A stretch of 64,000 bases of DNA from Pleomorphomonas sp. (GTDB lineage: Bacteria > Pseudomonadota > Alphaproteobacteria > Rhizobiales > Pleomorphomonadaceae): contig JARKNW010000057.1 of assembly GCA_029976075.1 (NCBI GenBank), positions 143,622-207,621 on the forward strand, given 5' to 3'. A program made the position numbers and the translations under genes. The notes beneath the pieces are model-generated. The model searched no databases and had not been told where the DNA came from. It worked only from the letters and a program-made list of their open reading frames with translations. This document shows, piece by piece, positions 42,154 to 51,248 of the stretch; positions within the stretch are counted from its first letter, which is position 1, and the number at the start of each line of letters is the position of its first letter.

Positions 42154-43032
42154 ATGAGCGCGTCCGCCATCGAGACCCTGAACGCCCATCTCGACCGTAT
42201 TGCCGGGCTCTTGGAACGCTTGTCGCCGCCCCTCATCCAAACACCGGACTTCGCGGCAGCCGACGCCTTCGTTTTCATTGCCGAACCGTCGTCGCTGCAA
42301 GCGGTCGCCCGGGTCAACCGTGTCGAGATCGGGCTTCTCAAGGGAATCGACCGCAACCGCGACATGATTGTCGCCAACACAGAACGCTTTGCCCGCGGCT
42401 TACCCGCCAACAACGTCCTGCTCTGGGGCGCGCGGGGCATGGGAAAATCGTCTCTGGTAAAGGCCGCCCAGGCTGAGGTGAACAAGCGCCTCGCCGGTCG
42501 GCCGGACTTCACGCCGCTCAAGCTGATCGAGATTCATCGCGAGGATATCGAAAGCTTGCCCCTTCTGATGAAGATCCTGCGCGATAGCAGCCATCGCTTC
42601 GTTCTCTTTTGTGACGACCTCTCCTTCGACCACGGAGATACGTCCTACAAGTCACTCAAGGCTGTGTTGGAAGGTGGTATCGAGGGGCGACCCGATAACG
42701 TCGTGTTCTATGCTACGTCCAACCGACGCCATCTGCTGCCGCGAGACATGATGGAAAACGAGCGCGCCACAGCGATCAACCCTGGCGAGGCGGTCGAGGA
42801 AAAGGTATCGCTCTCAGACCGCTTCGGTCTCTGGGTCGGCTTTCACAACTGTTCGCAAGATGAGTACCTGGACATGGTGCAAGGATATGTTGCGGCTCTA
42901 GAACTCGATATCGATCCCGAGCGTCTCCGTGCGGAAGCGCTCGAATGGGAGCGGACGCGTGGCGCAAGATCAGGACGCGTTGCCTGGCAATATGTTCAGG
43001 ACTTGGCTGGCCGACTGCAGCTTGGTGACTAG
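42154..43032 (+). CDS. DUF815 family ATP-binding protein
   Basis: This 292-residue protein is an AAA-type ATPase of the DUF815 family. The P-loop is WGARGMGKSSLVKA (near residue 92), the Walker B is RFVLFCDDLSF, and a sensor-like segment follows in NVVFYATSNRRHLLPRDMM. The later SLSDRFGLWVGFHNCSQDEYLDMV is also typical. The function is unknown in the family. The ATG at 42154 (MSASAIETL) has GGAG 8 bases upstream. An earlier ATG at 42133 is less likely. A lipoprotein gene follows 28 bases later, perhaps in the same operon. Confidence 0.88.
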   Translation: MSASAIETLNAHLDRIAGLLERLSPPLIQTPDFAAADAFVFIAEPSSLQAVARVNRVEIGLLKGIDRNRDMIVANTERFARGLPANNVLLWGARGMGKSSLVKAAQAEVNKRLAGRPDFTPLKLIEIHREDIESLPLLMKILRDSSHRFVLFCDDLSFDHGDTSYKSLKAVLEGGIEGRPDNVVFYATSNRRHLLPRDMMENERATAINPGEAVEEKVSLSDRFGLWVGFHNCSQDEYLDMVQGYVAALELDIDPERLRAEALEWERTRGARSGRVAWQYVQDLAGRLQLGD

Positions 43033-43060
43033 AAGCGCGCTGCCGCGGGAGGAAGGGGAA

Positions 43061-43543
43061 ATGATGAAGCGTGTCTTGGCAATGGGCGCCCTCATCCTGC
43101 TCGCAGGATGTGTATCGACGCCGGTGCCGATCATCCACAAGACCGGATCGAGCTTCGCGGAACGACAGACCGTGGCTGACCAATGTCGCATCGAGTCGCT
43201 TGAGAAGATCCCCCAGGCCTTGGTCACGGAGTTCCATCCTCCCCACTATAGCCCAGGCTTCACCGAGTGCAGAGAAGACCCGATGAGCGGTCGCCGCTAT
43301 TGTCGAGAGACAGGTGGCTTCTTTTATCCCGGCAGCAGCCGGACGCGCGACGTAAACGCCGAACTGCGGGAACGTTATATCGGTAGTTGCCTGCACCGCT
43401 CCGGCTTCGAAGTCATCGCCAAGCCAATTTGCGGAAGCGATGCGGAAGGTGCCTATCTGGCCAGCCGTGACAACCAGGCGCCAGCGGCCTCGCTTGCCTG
43501 CGTGACGGATGACGAGCGCATCATCCCACGCGATTGGCGTTGA
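43061..43543 (+). CDS. Putative lipoprotein, 160 residues
   Basis: The N-terminus MMKRVLAMGALILLAGC is a lipoprotein signal with lipobox LLAGC, so the mature protein would be attached to a membrane through its cysteine. The mature part has six further cysteines, including CREDPMSGRRYCRETGGFFYPG and CLHRSGF. I do not recognise a family. A strong ribosome-binding site (GGGAGGAAGGGG) lies before the two ATGs at 43061 and 43064. The frame is open from 42929, but that part overlaps the ATPase gene. It is 28 bases after that gene and convergent with nlpD. Confidence 0.78.
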   Translation: MMKRVLAMGALILLAGCVSTPVPIIHKTGSSFAERQTVADQCRIESLEKIPQALVTEFHPPHYSPGFTECREDPMSGRRYCRETGGFFYPGSSRTRDVNAELRERYIGSCLHRSGFEVIAKPICGSDAEGAYLASRDNQAPAASLACVTDDERIIPRDWR

Positions 43544-43553
43544 AAAACCGGAC

Positions 43554-43580
43554 AAAAAACCGGCGGCCAAGCCGCCGGTT
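43554..43580 (-). terminator. Intrinsic terminator for nlpD
   Basis: A perfect 10-base-pair stem (AACCGGCGGC / GCCGCCGGTT, loop of 3) is followed on the minus strand by a T run of about 6. It lies between the convergent lipoprotein and nlpD genes and would end the nlpD transcript. On the plus strand no T run follows the stem. Confidence 0.8.
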
Positions 43581-43611
43581 AGAGACATGTGCTGTCTTTG
43601 ACCGCGAACTA

Positions 43612-44928
43612 TCAGCCGCTGAGATAGGGCAGCGGATCAACAGGCCTGTTGCCATTGCGAATCTCGAAGTGCAACTGCGGGCGGCTGACATTGCCCGTGG
43701 CGCCAACCTTGGCGATGGTCTGGCCGCGCAGAATATTGTCGCCACGCTGCACCAACACCTCGCTGGCATGAGCGTAGGCAGACACGAATCCGTTCGGGTG
43801 CTTGACCAGAACCAGATTGCCGAACCCCTTTAGCTCATTGCCGGCATAAATCACCTGGCCGCCTTCGGCCGCCTTGATGGGCGTGCCTTCCGGCACCTCG
43901 ATGTTGATTCCATCGTTCCTTTCGCCGCCCGGTTTCACACCGAAGGCGGAAATCACACGTCCGCGCACCGGCCAACGGAAACTGCCATCTGCGGCGCTTT
44001 CAACACCGGTAGAAGCGGGGGTGGCATCCTTGACGCTGGGCTGAGCCTGATTGGGGGCAAGCGCTGCCACCTGCTGGCTGGCCTGCGGAACTGGCTTGTT
44101 CCCAGCCGGCGGCAACAGAGCGGGCTTGGCGTCGGTAGCCGTCGTCGAGGTCGGGGTTGCCATCGCAACCGTGGTTGTGGCGGGAGCCGCCGGCTTGGCA
44201 GGGGCCGCTGCGGCGACTTCGTTCGACACCGATCTGGGCACCGGGGGCTTCGTTGGCGGCAACTGGCCGAGGACTTGCGGACCGGGCGCAGTGGCAGACG
44301 CCGAAGCGGCCATCGCTGGCGACGCAGTTGGGGTGGCGGCGGCGGTATTCTGCTGCCCGTAAGCGGGAATGACAATGTTCTGGCCGGGGGTAAGCTGGGC
44401 GCCTGCGACAAGGCCATTGGCTGCAAGGAGCGACGACTCGGCCACACCATAGCGGCGAGCGAGTACCTGTACGCTATCGCCCGGCTTGACCGTTATGGCG
44501 GTACCGTTTGACGGGGTCCATGGCTGGGGAGCGGCCGGAGCCATAGCACCCGGTGCGGGCAATGCGGCCGTCTGAGTCGGCCGGACATAGGCACCGTTAT
44601 TGACGACGGCGCCGGGGGCGGGTGGCAGGGCGTTGGACGAAACCGCGCTCGATGAATAAGTGGGAGCCGGTGCGGCATAAGTCTGCTGCGTGCCGGCCGG
44701 TTGCGCGTAGGCGGGTTGCGCGTAGGTCGCCTGGGAGTTTATTGATCCGGTCGGCATGGGATCGGCGCGACCAATGATCTGGCCCTGATTATCCGTCTCG
44801 GCAAACACATTCCCGAAACGGCTGACATCGCCACTGCAGCCGGCCGAAAAACCAGCCAGCAAGGCAACTGCGGCAACCTGGGCCAGAAAGCGGGAGGTCC
44901 GGCAGATCGCTAGGTTACTCATGATCAT
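43612..44928 (-). CDS. nlpD: NlpD-like lipoprotein, LysM and degenerate M23 peptidase
   Basis: The roughly 438-residue protein has a lipoprotein signal (VALLAGFSAGC), a long Ala/Pro/Thr-rich linker, a LysM peptidoglycan-binding domain (ITVKPGDSVQVLARRYGVAESSLLAANGL), a second linker and a C-terminal M23/LytM domain. The zinc ligands of active M23 peptidases are changed. HxxxD is N-D-G-I-N, and the first His of HxH is Gln (PQLHFEIR). It is therefore probably a non-enzymatic activator of amidases, as NlpD and EnvC are. The ATG at 44928 is my choice; a TTG at 44958 is also in frame. pcm and surE are upstream, the classic surE-pcm-nlpD order. Confidence 0.9.
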   Translation of the reverse strand: MIMSNLAICRTSRFLAQVAAVALLAGFSAGCSGDVSRFGNVFAETDNQGQIIGRADPMPTGSINSQATYAQPAYAQPAGTQQTYAAPAPTYSSSAVSSNALPPAPGAVVNNGAYVRPTQTAALPAPGAMAPAAPQPWTPSNGTAITVKPGDSVQVLARRYGVAESSLLAANGLVAGAQLTPGQNIVIPAYGQQNTAAATPTASPAMAASASATAPGPQVLGQLPPTKPPVPRSVSNEVAAAAPAKPAAPATTTVAMATPTSTTATDAKPALLPPAGNKPVPQASQQVAALAPNQAQPSVKDATPASTGVESAADGSFRWPVRGRVISAFGVKPGGERNDGINIEVPEGTPIKAAEGGQVIYAGNELKGFGNLVLVKHPNGFVSAYAHASEVLVQRGDNILRGQTIAKVGATGNVSRPQLHFEIRNGNRPVDPLPYLSG

Positions 44929-45091
44929 CAGGTCTCGCCTGCTCGACTTCAACTGCAATGATTAAGCCGCAGTAACGTTGATAAAGGTTTAAAGCAACAA
45001 AAAGGCTCATGGGGTACACATGCAAAACCCGGGGAAAACAGCGGATTTCGTAGAGACTTTTGGTGAATGCGCGAAGCCCGATCACCGGGAC

Positions 45092-45751
45092 TCAGAGCCG
45101 GCGCGCCACGCCTTCCCTTAATGGGAACTGCCTTATGGCGCCGAGTTCGGCGCGATGGAACAGTCGTCCATCTCGGGAGATTCGCACCAGCGCCTGCGTA
45201 TGCCCCGTGCCCACCGGAGCAACCAGCGTACCCTTGTCGGCAAGCTGATCGAGCAGAGCCGTGGGCACTTTCTCGACAGCCCCGTCGACCAGGATGCGGT
45301 TGTACGGCGCGTAGCGCGTAAAACCCTCCAGACCATCCCCGAGCAGCGTCGTGACGTTGGAGATTTTCAGCGCCGACAAGCGATCCTCGGCAATGTCGAT
45401 CAGGCTGCGAAACCGATCCATCGTCACCACCTGTGCGGCGAGATGAGCTAGGATGGCCGCCTGAAATCCAGAGCCGCAGCCAACCTCAAGCACCTTGTCG
45501 TCTGGCTGGATCGCGAGAGCCGAGACCATCAGCGCCACCGTGGAAGGCGCATTGATGGTCTGCCCGCACTCTATAGGCAATGAACGATCGAGATAGGCGC
45601 TCGTCTGATGCGCTGCGGCAACGAACATGCGGCGAGGAACGAGCTCCAGAGCACGCAAAAGGCGGGTGTCGGTAACCCCCATACCCCGGAGCTTCATCGT
45701 GAGCTCCGCGATTGCCACCTTGTCGGGCTCGAAAGGCCTCATTGACACCAT
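45092..45751 (-). CDS. pcm: Protein-L-isoaspartate O-methyltransferase
   Basis: Pcm methylates isoaspartyl residues in damaged proteins to allow repair. The 219-residue protein has the family N-terminus (VPRRMFV), the substrate-binding ECGQTINAPSTVALM and the SAM-binding VLEVGCGSGFQAAILAHLA. The later GDGLEG and VPTALLDQLADKGTLVAPVG are also typical. I chose the ATG at 45751. Another at 45742 is possible. It lies between surE and nlpD, as in many proteobacteria. Confidence 0.93.
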   Translation of the reverse strand: MVSMRPFEPDKVAIAELTMKLRGMGVTDTRLLRALELVPRRMFVAAAHQTSAYLDRSLPIECGQTINAPSTVALMVSALAIQPDDKVLEVGCGSGFQAAILAHLAAQVVTMDRFRSLIDIAEDRLSALKISNVTTLLGDGLEGFTRYAPYNRILVDGAVEKVPTALLDQLADKGTLVAPVGTGHTQALVRISRDGRLFHRAELGAIRQFPLREGVARRL

Positions 45752-45845
45752 TCTCTCGCGCAATGCCACAAAACATGAATTGCGACGCTGCATTTATGAC
45801 GGAGGTGTCAAAAGTAAGACGAACAGCCTTGAAAAAGCGTTTCAG

Positions 45846-46601
45846 TCAAAACAGCGACCGCAGTTTTTCCATGCCGTCGCTATCGGTCAGGTCCAGGCGA
45901 AGCGGGCTTACCGAAACCTTGTTGCGGGAAATGGCGAACGCGTCCGTTCCTTGCGCGCAAAGCATCTCGCCGCGACGGAATGTCAGCCAATAATACGGCT
46001 TGTTGCGGGCATCGATACGCTTCTCGACATCGATACCGTGATCGTAAGCGAAGTTGCCTTGACGCGTTACTTCGATCCCAGCCACCTCGGATGGCCGGCA
46101 GTTGGGGAAATTGACGTTGATGAAGGTGCCGTGCGCAATCCCCTGCCCGGTCAGCTTCCGGAGGATTTCCGGACCGAGCGCTTCCGCGGTCTCAAATGGA
46201 ATGCGGCCGACAAAATCCTCATAAGCCTGGCTCAGGGCCACGGCGGGAATGCCGAGCAGCGTCGCTTCGATGGCGCAGGCGACAGTGCCTGAATAGGTCA
46301 CATCGTCAGCCATGTTCGTCCCGGCGTTGACACCGGACAGCACGAGATCCGGCCTCTCGGGCAGAATATGACGGACACCCATGATGACGCAGTCGGTCGG
46401 CGTACCACGTACGGCAAAACGCCGGTCGTCGATCTTCCTCGCCCGGAGCGGGTCGTGCAGCGTCAGCGAATGGGCAAAGCCGGATTGATCGGTCTCCGGA
46501 GCGACCACCCAAACGTCATCGCTGATCGACCGGGCAATGTTCTCGAGTGCGACAAGACCCGGCGCGTGAATGCCGTCATCGTTGGAAATCAGGATACGCA
46601 T
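45846..46601 (-). CDS. surE: 5'/3'-nucleotidase SurE
   Basis: SurE is a metal-dependent phosphatase on nucleoside monophosphates, linked to stress survival. It begins [19 protein letters not shown] with the metal-binding DD and has [29 protein letters not shown] and the family TPTDCV-type motif ([11 protein letters not shown]). The 251 residues are normal. It is 21 bases after serS and precedes pcm. Confidence 0.96.
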   Translation of the reverse strand: MRILISNDDGIHAPGLVALENIARSISDDVWVVAPETDQSGFAHSLTLHDPLRARKIDDRRFAVRGTPTDCVIMGVRHILPERPDLVLSGVNAGTNMADDVTYSGTVACAIEATLLGIPAVALSQAYEDFVGRIPFETAEALGPEILRKLTGQGIAHGTFINVNFPNCRPSEVAGIEVTRQGNFAYDHGIDVEKRIDARNKPYYWLTFRRGEMLCAQGTDAFAISRNKVSVSPLRLDLTDSDGMEKLRSLF

Positions 46602-46622
46602 GGCCGGGTCTTCGCTTTCCTT

Positions 46623-47918
46623 TTAGGCTTTCTCCAGACGTGCGATGCCGCCCATCAGCGGAAGCAGCACATCTGGCACCGTGATGGAACCATCTTCATT
46701 CTGCCAGGTCTCCATGACGGCAATGAGGGCGCGACCGACTGCGACACCCGAACCATTGAGCGTATGGACGAAGCGCGTGCCCTTCGGCTCGCCGATCGGG
46801 CGATAACGCGCGTTCATGCGGCGCCCCTGGAAATCACCGCAAACCGAGCAGGACGAGATCTCCCGGAACTTCTTCTGACCCGGCAACCACACCTCGATGT
46901 CGTAGGTCTTGCGGCTGCCGAAGCCCATGTCACCGGTGCAGAGCGTAACGACGCGGTAGGCGAGCCCCAGCCGCTTCAACACTTCCTCGGCGCATGCGAG
47001 CATGCGCTCATGCTCCTCCAGTGACTTTTCCTGGGCCGTGATCGAGACGAGTTCGACCTTGTTGAACTGATGCTGTCGCAGCATACCGCGCACGTCTCGG
47101 CCAGCGGAGCCTGCTTCCGACCGGAAACATGGGGTCAGTGCCGTGAAACGGAGCGGCAGATCCTTTTCCTCGAGGATCTCCTCGCGGACGAGATTGGTGA
47201 GCGGCACCTCTGCCGTCGGAATCAGCCAGCGGCCATCAGTGGTGCGGAAAAGATCCTCGGCAAACTTTGGCAGCTGACCGGTACCGTACATCACCTCGTC
47301 ACGCACCATCAGCGGCGGAATCACCTCGGTATAGCCGTGCTCGATCGTGTGAAGATTGATCATGAACTGGCCGAGAGCACGTTCAAGACGAGCAAGATGG
47401 CTCTTCACGACGGTGAATCGAGCGCCTGCCAGCTTGGCGGCCCGCTCGAAATCCATCATGCCGAGCGCCTCGCCGAGCTCGAAATGCTCCTTCGCCCAGT
47501 TGAACTGTCGCGGCTCGCCGAACCGATGATGTTCGACGTTGGCACTCTCGTCCGGACCGTCGGGAACATCTTCGAGAGGCGAGTTGGGGATGACCGATAG
47601 CGCGGTTTCAAGCGCAGCATCCAGCTCGCGCTCCTTCGCCTCGCCGTCCTGAATAAACGACTTGATGCGCGCGACCTCTTCCATCAGCTCGGCGGCGCGA
47701 GCCTCGTCCTTGGCGGCCTTGGCCTTGCCGATCTCCTTGGACGCGGCATTTCGGCGCTCCTGCGCCTCCTGCAGCGACTTGATGTTGGCCCTGCGTGCGT
47801 CGTCGAGACGTATCGCTTCCGAAGCAGTGGTTTCGGCGAACTCCGCCGACTGGCCACGCCTCATCAGGGCATGCTTCAGGGCTTCCGGATTGTCGCGAAT
47901 CCACTTGATGTCGAGCAT
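46623..47918 (-). CDS. serS: Seryl-tRNA synthetase
   Basis: SerRS charges tRNA-Ser. The 431 residues comprise an N-terminal coiled-coil tRNA-binding arm (about 30-100, rich in charged residues) and a class II catalytic core with motif 2 ([29 protein letters not shown]) and motif 3 ([20 protein letters not shown]). Length is normal. It begins [14 protein letters not shown], the family start. tatC is 39 bases upstream on the same strand. Confidence 0.97.
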   Translation of the reverse strand: MLDIKWIRDNPEALKHALMRRGQSAEFAETTASEAIRLDDARRANIKSLQEAQERRNAASKEIGKAKAAKDEARAAELMEEVARIKSFIQDGEAKERELDAALETALSVIPNSPLEDVPDGPDESANVEHHRFGEPRQFNWAKEHFELGEALGMMDFERAAKLAGARFTVVKSHLARLERALGQFMINLHTIEHGYTEVIPPLMVRDEVMYGTGQLPKFAEDLFRTTDGRWLIPTAEVPLTNLVREEILEEKDLPLRFTALTPCFRSEAGSAGRDVRGMLRQHQFNKVELVSITAQEKSLEEHERMLACAEEVLKRLGLAYRVVTLCTGDMGFGSRKTYDIEVWLPGQKKFREISSCSVCGDFQGRRMNARYRPIGEPKGTRFVHTLNGSGVAVGRALIAVMETWQNEDGSITVPDVLLPLMGGIARLEKA

Positions 47919-47957
47919 TGGCTTTCCCCGCGCGGCACGCCCGCCGGAGCCCTCGCA

Positions 47958-48758
47958 TCATCCTTCGGTGGTGGAGACTTCCCGGGACTGGCCGCGCTTG
48001 TTGATATACCTGACGGCAATAATGGACACTTCGTAGAGAACCATCGTCGGAACCGCAAGCAGGATTTGGCTCATCGGGTCAGGCGGCGTCAACACCGCAG
48101 CCACGACAAACGACAACAAGATGGCATAACGCCGCCAGGATTTCAGTCCCGCTTCCGTAACGACACCGACGCGAGCAAGCAGCGTCAGCACCACCGGCAG
48201 CTGGAAAACGATACCGAAGGCGAAGATCAGCGTCATGATCAGGCTGAGATATTCTGAAACCTTTGGCAGTAGCTCGATCGCCGCCTGCCCGTTGCCGCCA
48301 GCCTGCTGCATTGACAGGAAGAACAACATGATCGCGGGCATCACGAAGAAGAACACCATCAGCGCGCCGAGAACAAACAGGATTGGCGTGGCAATCAGAA
48401 ACGGCAGAAAGGCCTGCCGCTCGTGCTTGTAGAGACCGGGCGCCACGAACATGTAGATCTGATTGGCGATCACTGGAAAGGCAATGAAGAAGGCACCGAA
48501 CAGAGCCAGCTTCAGCTGGGTAAAGAAATACTCCTGCGGAGCGGTATAAATCAGCCGAACATTTTGCGTCGCGCCGGCAGCGCGCTCATAGGGGATGACC
48601 AGCACATTGAAAATATGCTGGGCAAAGAAGAAGCAGATCAGGAAACAAATGAGAATCGCGACCACTGACTTCAGGAGGCGCGACCGCAGTTCGGCTAGGT
48701 GCTCGATGAGCGGCGCCTTGGATGCCTCGATCGCATCGTCTTCTTCCTTGGTAGTCAT
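47958..48758 (-). CDS. tatC: Sec-independent protein translocase TatC
   Basis: TatC recognises twin-arginine signals and is the core of the Tat export system. The 266-residue protein has six membrane segments, the N-terminal LIEHLAELRSRLLKSV and the periplasmic/loop signature YTAPQEYFFTQLKLALFGAFFIAFP. HupS encoded in this window is a Tat substrate. It overlaps tatB by 4 bases (ATGA). Confidence 0.96.
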   Translation of the reverse strand: MTTKEEDDAIEASKAPLIEHLAELRSRLLKSVVAILICFLICFFFAQHIFNVLVIPYERAAGATQNVRLIYTAPQEYFFTQLKLALFGAFFIAFPVIANQIYMFVAPGLYKHERQAFLPFLIATPILFVLGALMVFFFVMPAIMLFFLSMQQAGGNGQAAIELLPKVSEYLSLIMTLIFAFGIVFQLPVVLTLLARVGVVTEAGLKSWRRYAILLSFVVAAVLTPPDPMSQILLAVPTMVLYEVSIIAVRYINKRGQSREVSTTEG

Positions 48759-49264
48759 GCGGCACCCCCGTCCTTGCCGCCCGAAGCAGGCGCTTCAGAA
48801 GCCATCTCGCCCGCCGGCTTGCCTGCATCGGCCGACGGCGACACTTCCGCCTGTGGCTGGACCACAGTCGGCGCCGCCCCTTCGACATGCGGATCTGAAG
48901 GGACTGGAACCGCAGCGCCATCCTCGACCGGAGCCGTCGCCGATTCGACAGCCTTCGGCGCAAGGGGTGTCGTCATCGACTTCTTGAGATCATCCCCGAA
49001 GGTGCGGACAGGATCCAACGTCTTCTTGAGATCCGTCAAAGGATTCGCATTCTGGACGCTGTTCTTGAGGTCGGCGAGATCAGCCTCGCGCTCGGCCTCA
49101 CGCAGGGCTTGATTGAACTGTGCCTGCATGTCGCCGGCCATGCGCCGAGCCTTGCCAACCAACTGGCCGACGGTCCGGAGCAGACGCGGCAGGTCCTTGG
49201 TGGGGAAGACAATGAGCGCCACAATGGCGATCACGAGGATTTCCGACCAGCCGACTTCAAACAT
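48755..49264 (-). CDS. tatB: Twin-arginine translocase subunit TatB
   Basis: TatB with TatC forms the receptor for twin-arginine signals. It begins MFEVGWSEILVIAIVALIVFPTKDLPRLLRTVGQLVGKARRMAG, one membrane segment, a Pro hinge and an amphipathic helix. A long Ala/Pro/Glu-rich tail follows, which is variable in the family. The MFEVGWSE start (with Glu) separates TatB from TatA. The 169 residues are normal. Confidence 0.94.
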   Translation of the reverse strand: MFEVGWSEILVIAIVALIVFPTKDLPRLLRTVGQLVGKARRMAGDMQAQFNQALREAEREADLADLKNSVQNANPLTDLKKTLDPVRTFGDDLKKSMTTPLAPKAVESATAPVEDGAAVPVPSDPHVEGAAPTVVQPQAEVSPSADAGKPAGEMASEAPASGGKDGGAA

Positions 49265-49345
49265 TGCTTACTCGCCCGCCATCGGCGCACGTCGCACCCC
49301 AAGGGCGCGACGCCCCTACAAATCAACGCACGATACGATGATCGA

Positions 49346-49543
49346 TCAGACTCGCGGCGAGTCGTCGGTCTTGTTCTCGACGGGCTTGGACGGCGTTTCA
49401 TCGTCGTCGGCCATGCCCTTCTTGAAGTTCTTGATGCCCTTGGCGAAATCACCCATCAGCTCAGGAATCTTGCCTCGACCACCGAACAGAATGAGGACCA
49501 CGACCAAGACGATCAGCCAGTGCCAAATGCTCAACGAACCCAT
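49346..49543 (-). CDS. tatA: Twin-arginine translocase subunit TatA
   Basis: TatA oligomers form the transport pathway for folded Tat substrates. The 65 residues start [44 protein letters not shown], the family signature with the FGG hinge, then a short acidic tail. It is the first gene of tatABC and is 139 bases after scpB. Confidence 0.95.
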   Translation of the reverse strand: MGSLSIWHWLIVLVVVLILFGGRGKIPELMGDFAKGIKNFKKGMADDDETPSKPVENKTDDSPRV

Positions 49544-49682
49544 TTTTGTCTCCAGAGGGCACAGCCCGCCCCAAAAGTGGCGGCACTCTTACACAACGCA
49601 CGCCCCGTCGCAAGAAACCCTAATGAGACTACGGGGGAATTCCGGCTTTCTGAAGGTACCGGCCGACTGCCCTTGGAAGGCC

Positions 49683-50405
49683 TCATTCTTCAGGTGGCAA
49701 GGCTTCGTAATCCTGAAAATCGAGCTCCGTCAGCGGGTCTTCGTCCGGCATCAGCGTATCGGAGGCATTCGGAATCGGCACACGGAATCCCGGCGGCACA
49801 GCCCCTTCCAGGAAGCCTGCGGCCTTGAGATCGTCGACCCCCGGCAGATCGGTTACCGCTTCCAAGCCGAAGTGAACCAGGAAAGCCTCCGTGGTGCCGT
49901 AGGTGAGCGGACGCCCCGGTGTTCGGCGGCGACCGCGCATTCTGATCCATCCGGTTTCCATCAGGACATCAAGGGTGCCCTTGTTGGTGGAGACGCCGCG
50001 AATCTCCTCGATCTCGGCACGGGTGACCGGCTGATGGTAGGCAATGATCGCCAATGTCTCCAGCGCGGCACGAGACAGCTTCTTCGGCTCGATCTGCTCA
50101 CGCGTCAAAAGATGCGCAAGGTCAGGTGCCGTACGGAACATCCATTTGCCAGCTACCTCGACGAGATTGACGCCACGCGAGGCATAAATGGTGCGAAGAT
50201 CGGACAATACCTGAGGGATATCGGTGCCAGGCGCCAAACGCTCGGCAAGCTCCTCCACACCGACCGGTTGGGCCGACGCAAAAATGATAGCTTCGGCACC
50301 ACGAATCGCCGTCATCCAAGCCTCATACTCGGCCGGATCCCGATCGCCCGCGAACAGCTTCAGCTGGCCATGCGGCGTCTCGTCGGCAAAACCAGAACGG
50401 TTCAT
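49683..50405 (-). CDS. scpB: Segregation and condensation protein B
   Basis: ScpB is a winged-helix partner of SMC and ScpA in chromosome condensation. Motifs are AIIFASAQPVGVEELAERL near the N-terminus, ETLAIIAYHQPVTRAEIEEIRGVSTNKGTLDVLMETGWI, and YGTTEAFLVHFGLEAVTDLPG. The 240 residues are normal. It overlaps scpA by 4 bases. Confidence 0.95.
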   Translation of the reverse strand: MNRSGFADETPHGQLKLFAGDRDPAEYEAWMTAIRGAEAIIFASAQPVGVEELAERLAPGTDIPQVLSDLRTIYASRGVNLVEVAGKWMFRTAPDLAHLLTREQIEPKKLSRAALETLAIIAYHQPVTRAEIEEIRGVSTNKGTLDVLMETGWIRMRGRRRTPGRPLTYGTTEAFLVHFGLEAVTDLPGVDDLKAAGFLEGAVPPGFRVPIPNASDTLMPDEDPLTELDFQDYEALPPEE

Positions 50406-51217
50406 TGCCCCCCCTCCTCCGGCGTCTCGGGTCGGCCGTGCCCCTTGCGCACATAGAGCGGCGCGAACGGTCCGGATTGCATCAACTCCATACGTCCCTC
50501 ACGGACCAGTTCCAGCGATGCCGAAAAAGCCGAGGCGCGAACCGTTGCCCGCGAGTCAGGGCCGGTCATGTATCGGATGAGATAGTCGTCTATCGGGGCC
50601 CATTCGATAATCGTGCCGATCAACCGCTCCAGAAGCTCACGCGCGTCGGCCAGGGCCCAGACCTGCCTCTTTCGTACCGTATGCACGCGCACCATGTCGC
50701 GTTGGCGCTGACGCCCATAGGCATCAAGCAGATCGAAAAGGCTCGCTTCCCAGAGCGAACGTCGCACCAGCCCCATTTCCTCGGGCGCTCCGCGAGGCAG
50801 GACATCACGACCGAGCCGAGACCGATCAAGGAGCCGACCCGCCAGAATGCGAATTCCCTCAAGGCGCTTCAAACGCATCGCCAGCATGCTGGCCAGTTCT
50901 TCCGCCGAGGGTTCGTCACCCGGCACCTCATCGGGCGGCAGCATCAGACGCGACTTAAGATAGGCGAGCCAGGCAGCCATCACGAGATAGTCGGCGGCCA
51001 GCTCCAGCCGACGCTCCCCCAGCCGTTCAATGAACGTAAGGTACTGATTGGCCAGAGCAAGAATCGAGATGCGAGCCAGATCGACCTTCTGATTGCGGGC
51101 AAGCGTCAGCAACAGATCCAGCGGCCCCTCGAAGCCATCGAGATCAACGACAAAGGCCTCATCGGCCGTTGGGTCGACGTCGAGCCTGACCTCGCTCCAC
51201 TCCTCGGTCGTCGCCAT
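50402..51217 (-). CDS. scpA: Segregation and condensation protein A
   Basis: ScpA is the kleisin subunit that links SMC heads. The 271-residue protein opens with FVVDLDGFEGPLDLLLTLARNQKVDLARISILALANQYLTFIE, the family signature. Its C-terminus contains VRASAFSASLELVREGRMELMQSGPFAPLYVR, also typical. The ATG at 51217 is preferred (a TTG at 51220 is adjacent). It lies between nagZ and scpB, a conserved alphaproteobacterial order. Confidence 0.95.
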   Translation of the reverse strand: MATTEEWSEVRLDVDPTADEAFVVDLDGFEGPLDLLLTLARNQKVDLARISILALANQYLTFIERLGERRLELAADYLVMAAWLAYLKSRLMLPPDEVPGDEPSAEELASMLAMRLKRLEGIRILAGRLLDRSRLGRDVLPRGAPEEMGLVRRSLWEASLFDLLDAYGRQRQRDMVRVHTVRKRQVWALADARELLERLIGTIIEWAPIDDYLIRYMTGPDSRATVRASAFSASLELVREGRMELMQSGPFAPLYVRKGHGRPETPEEGGQ

Positions 51218-51248
51218 CAAGCGGTCATCTCATCCCTGTCTTGCCGTA

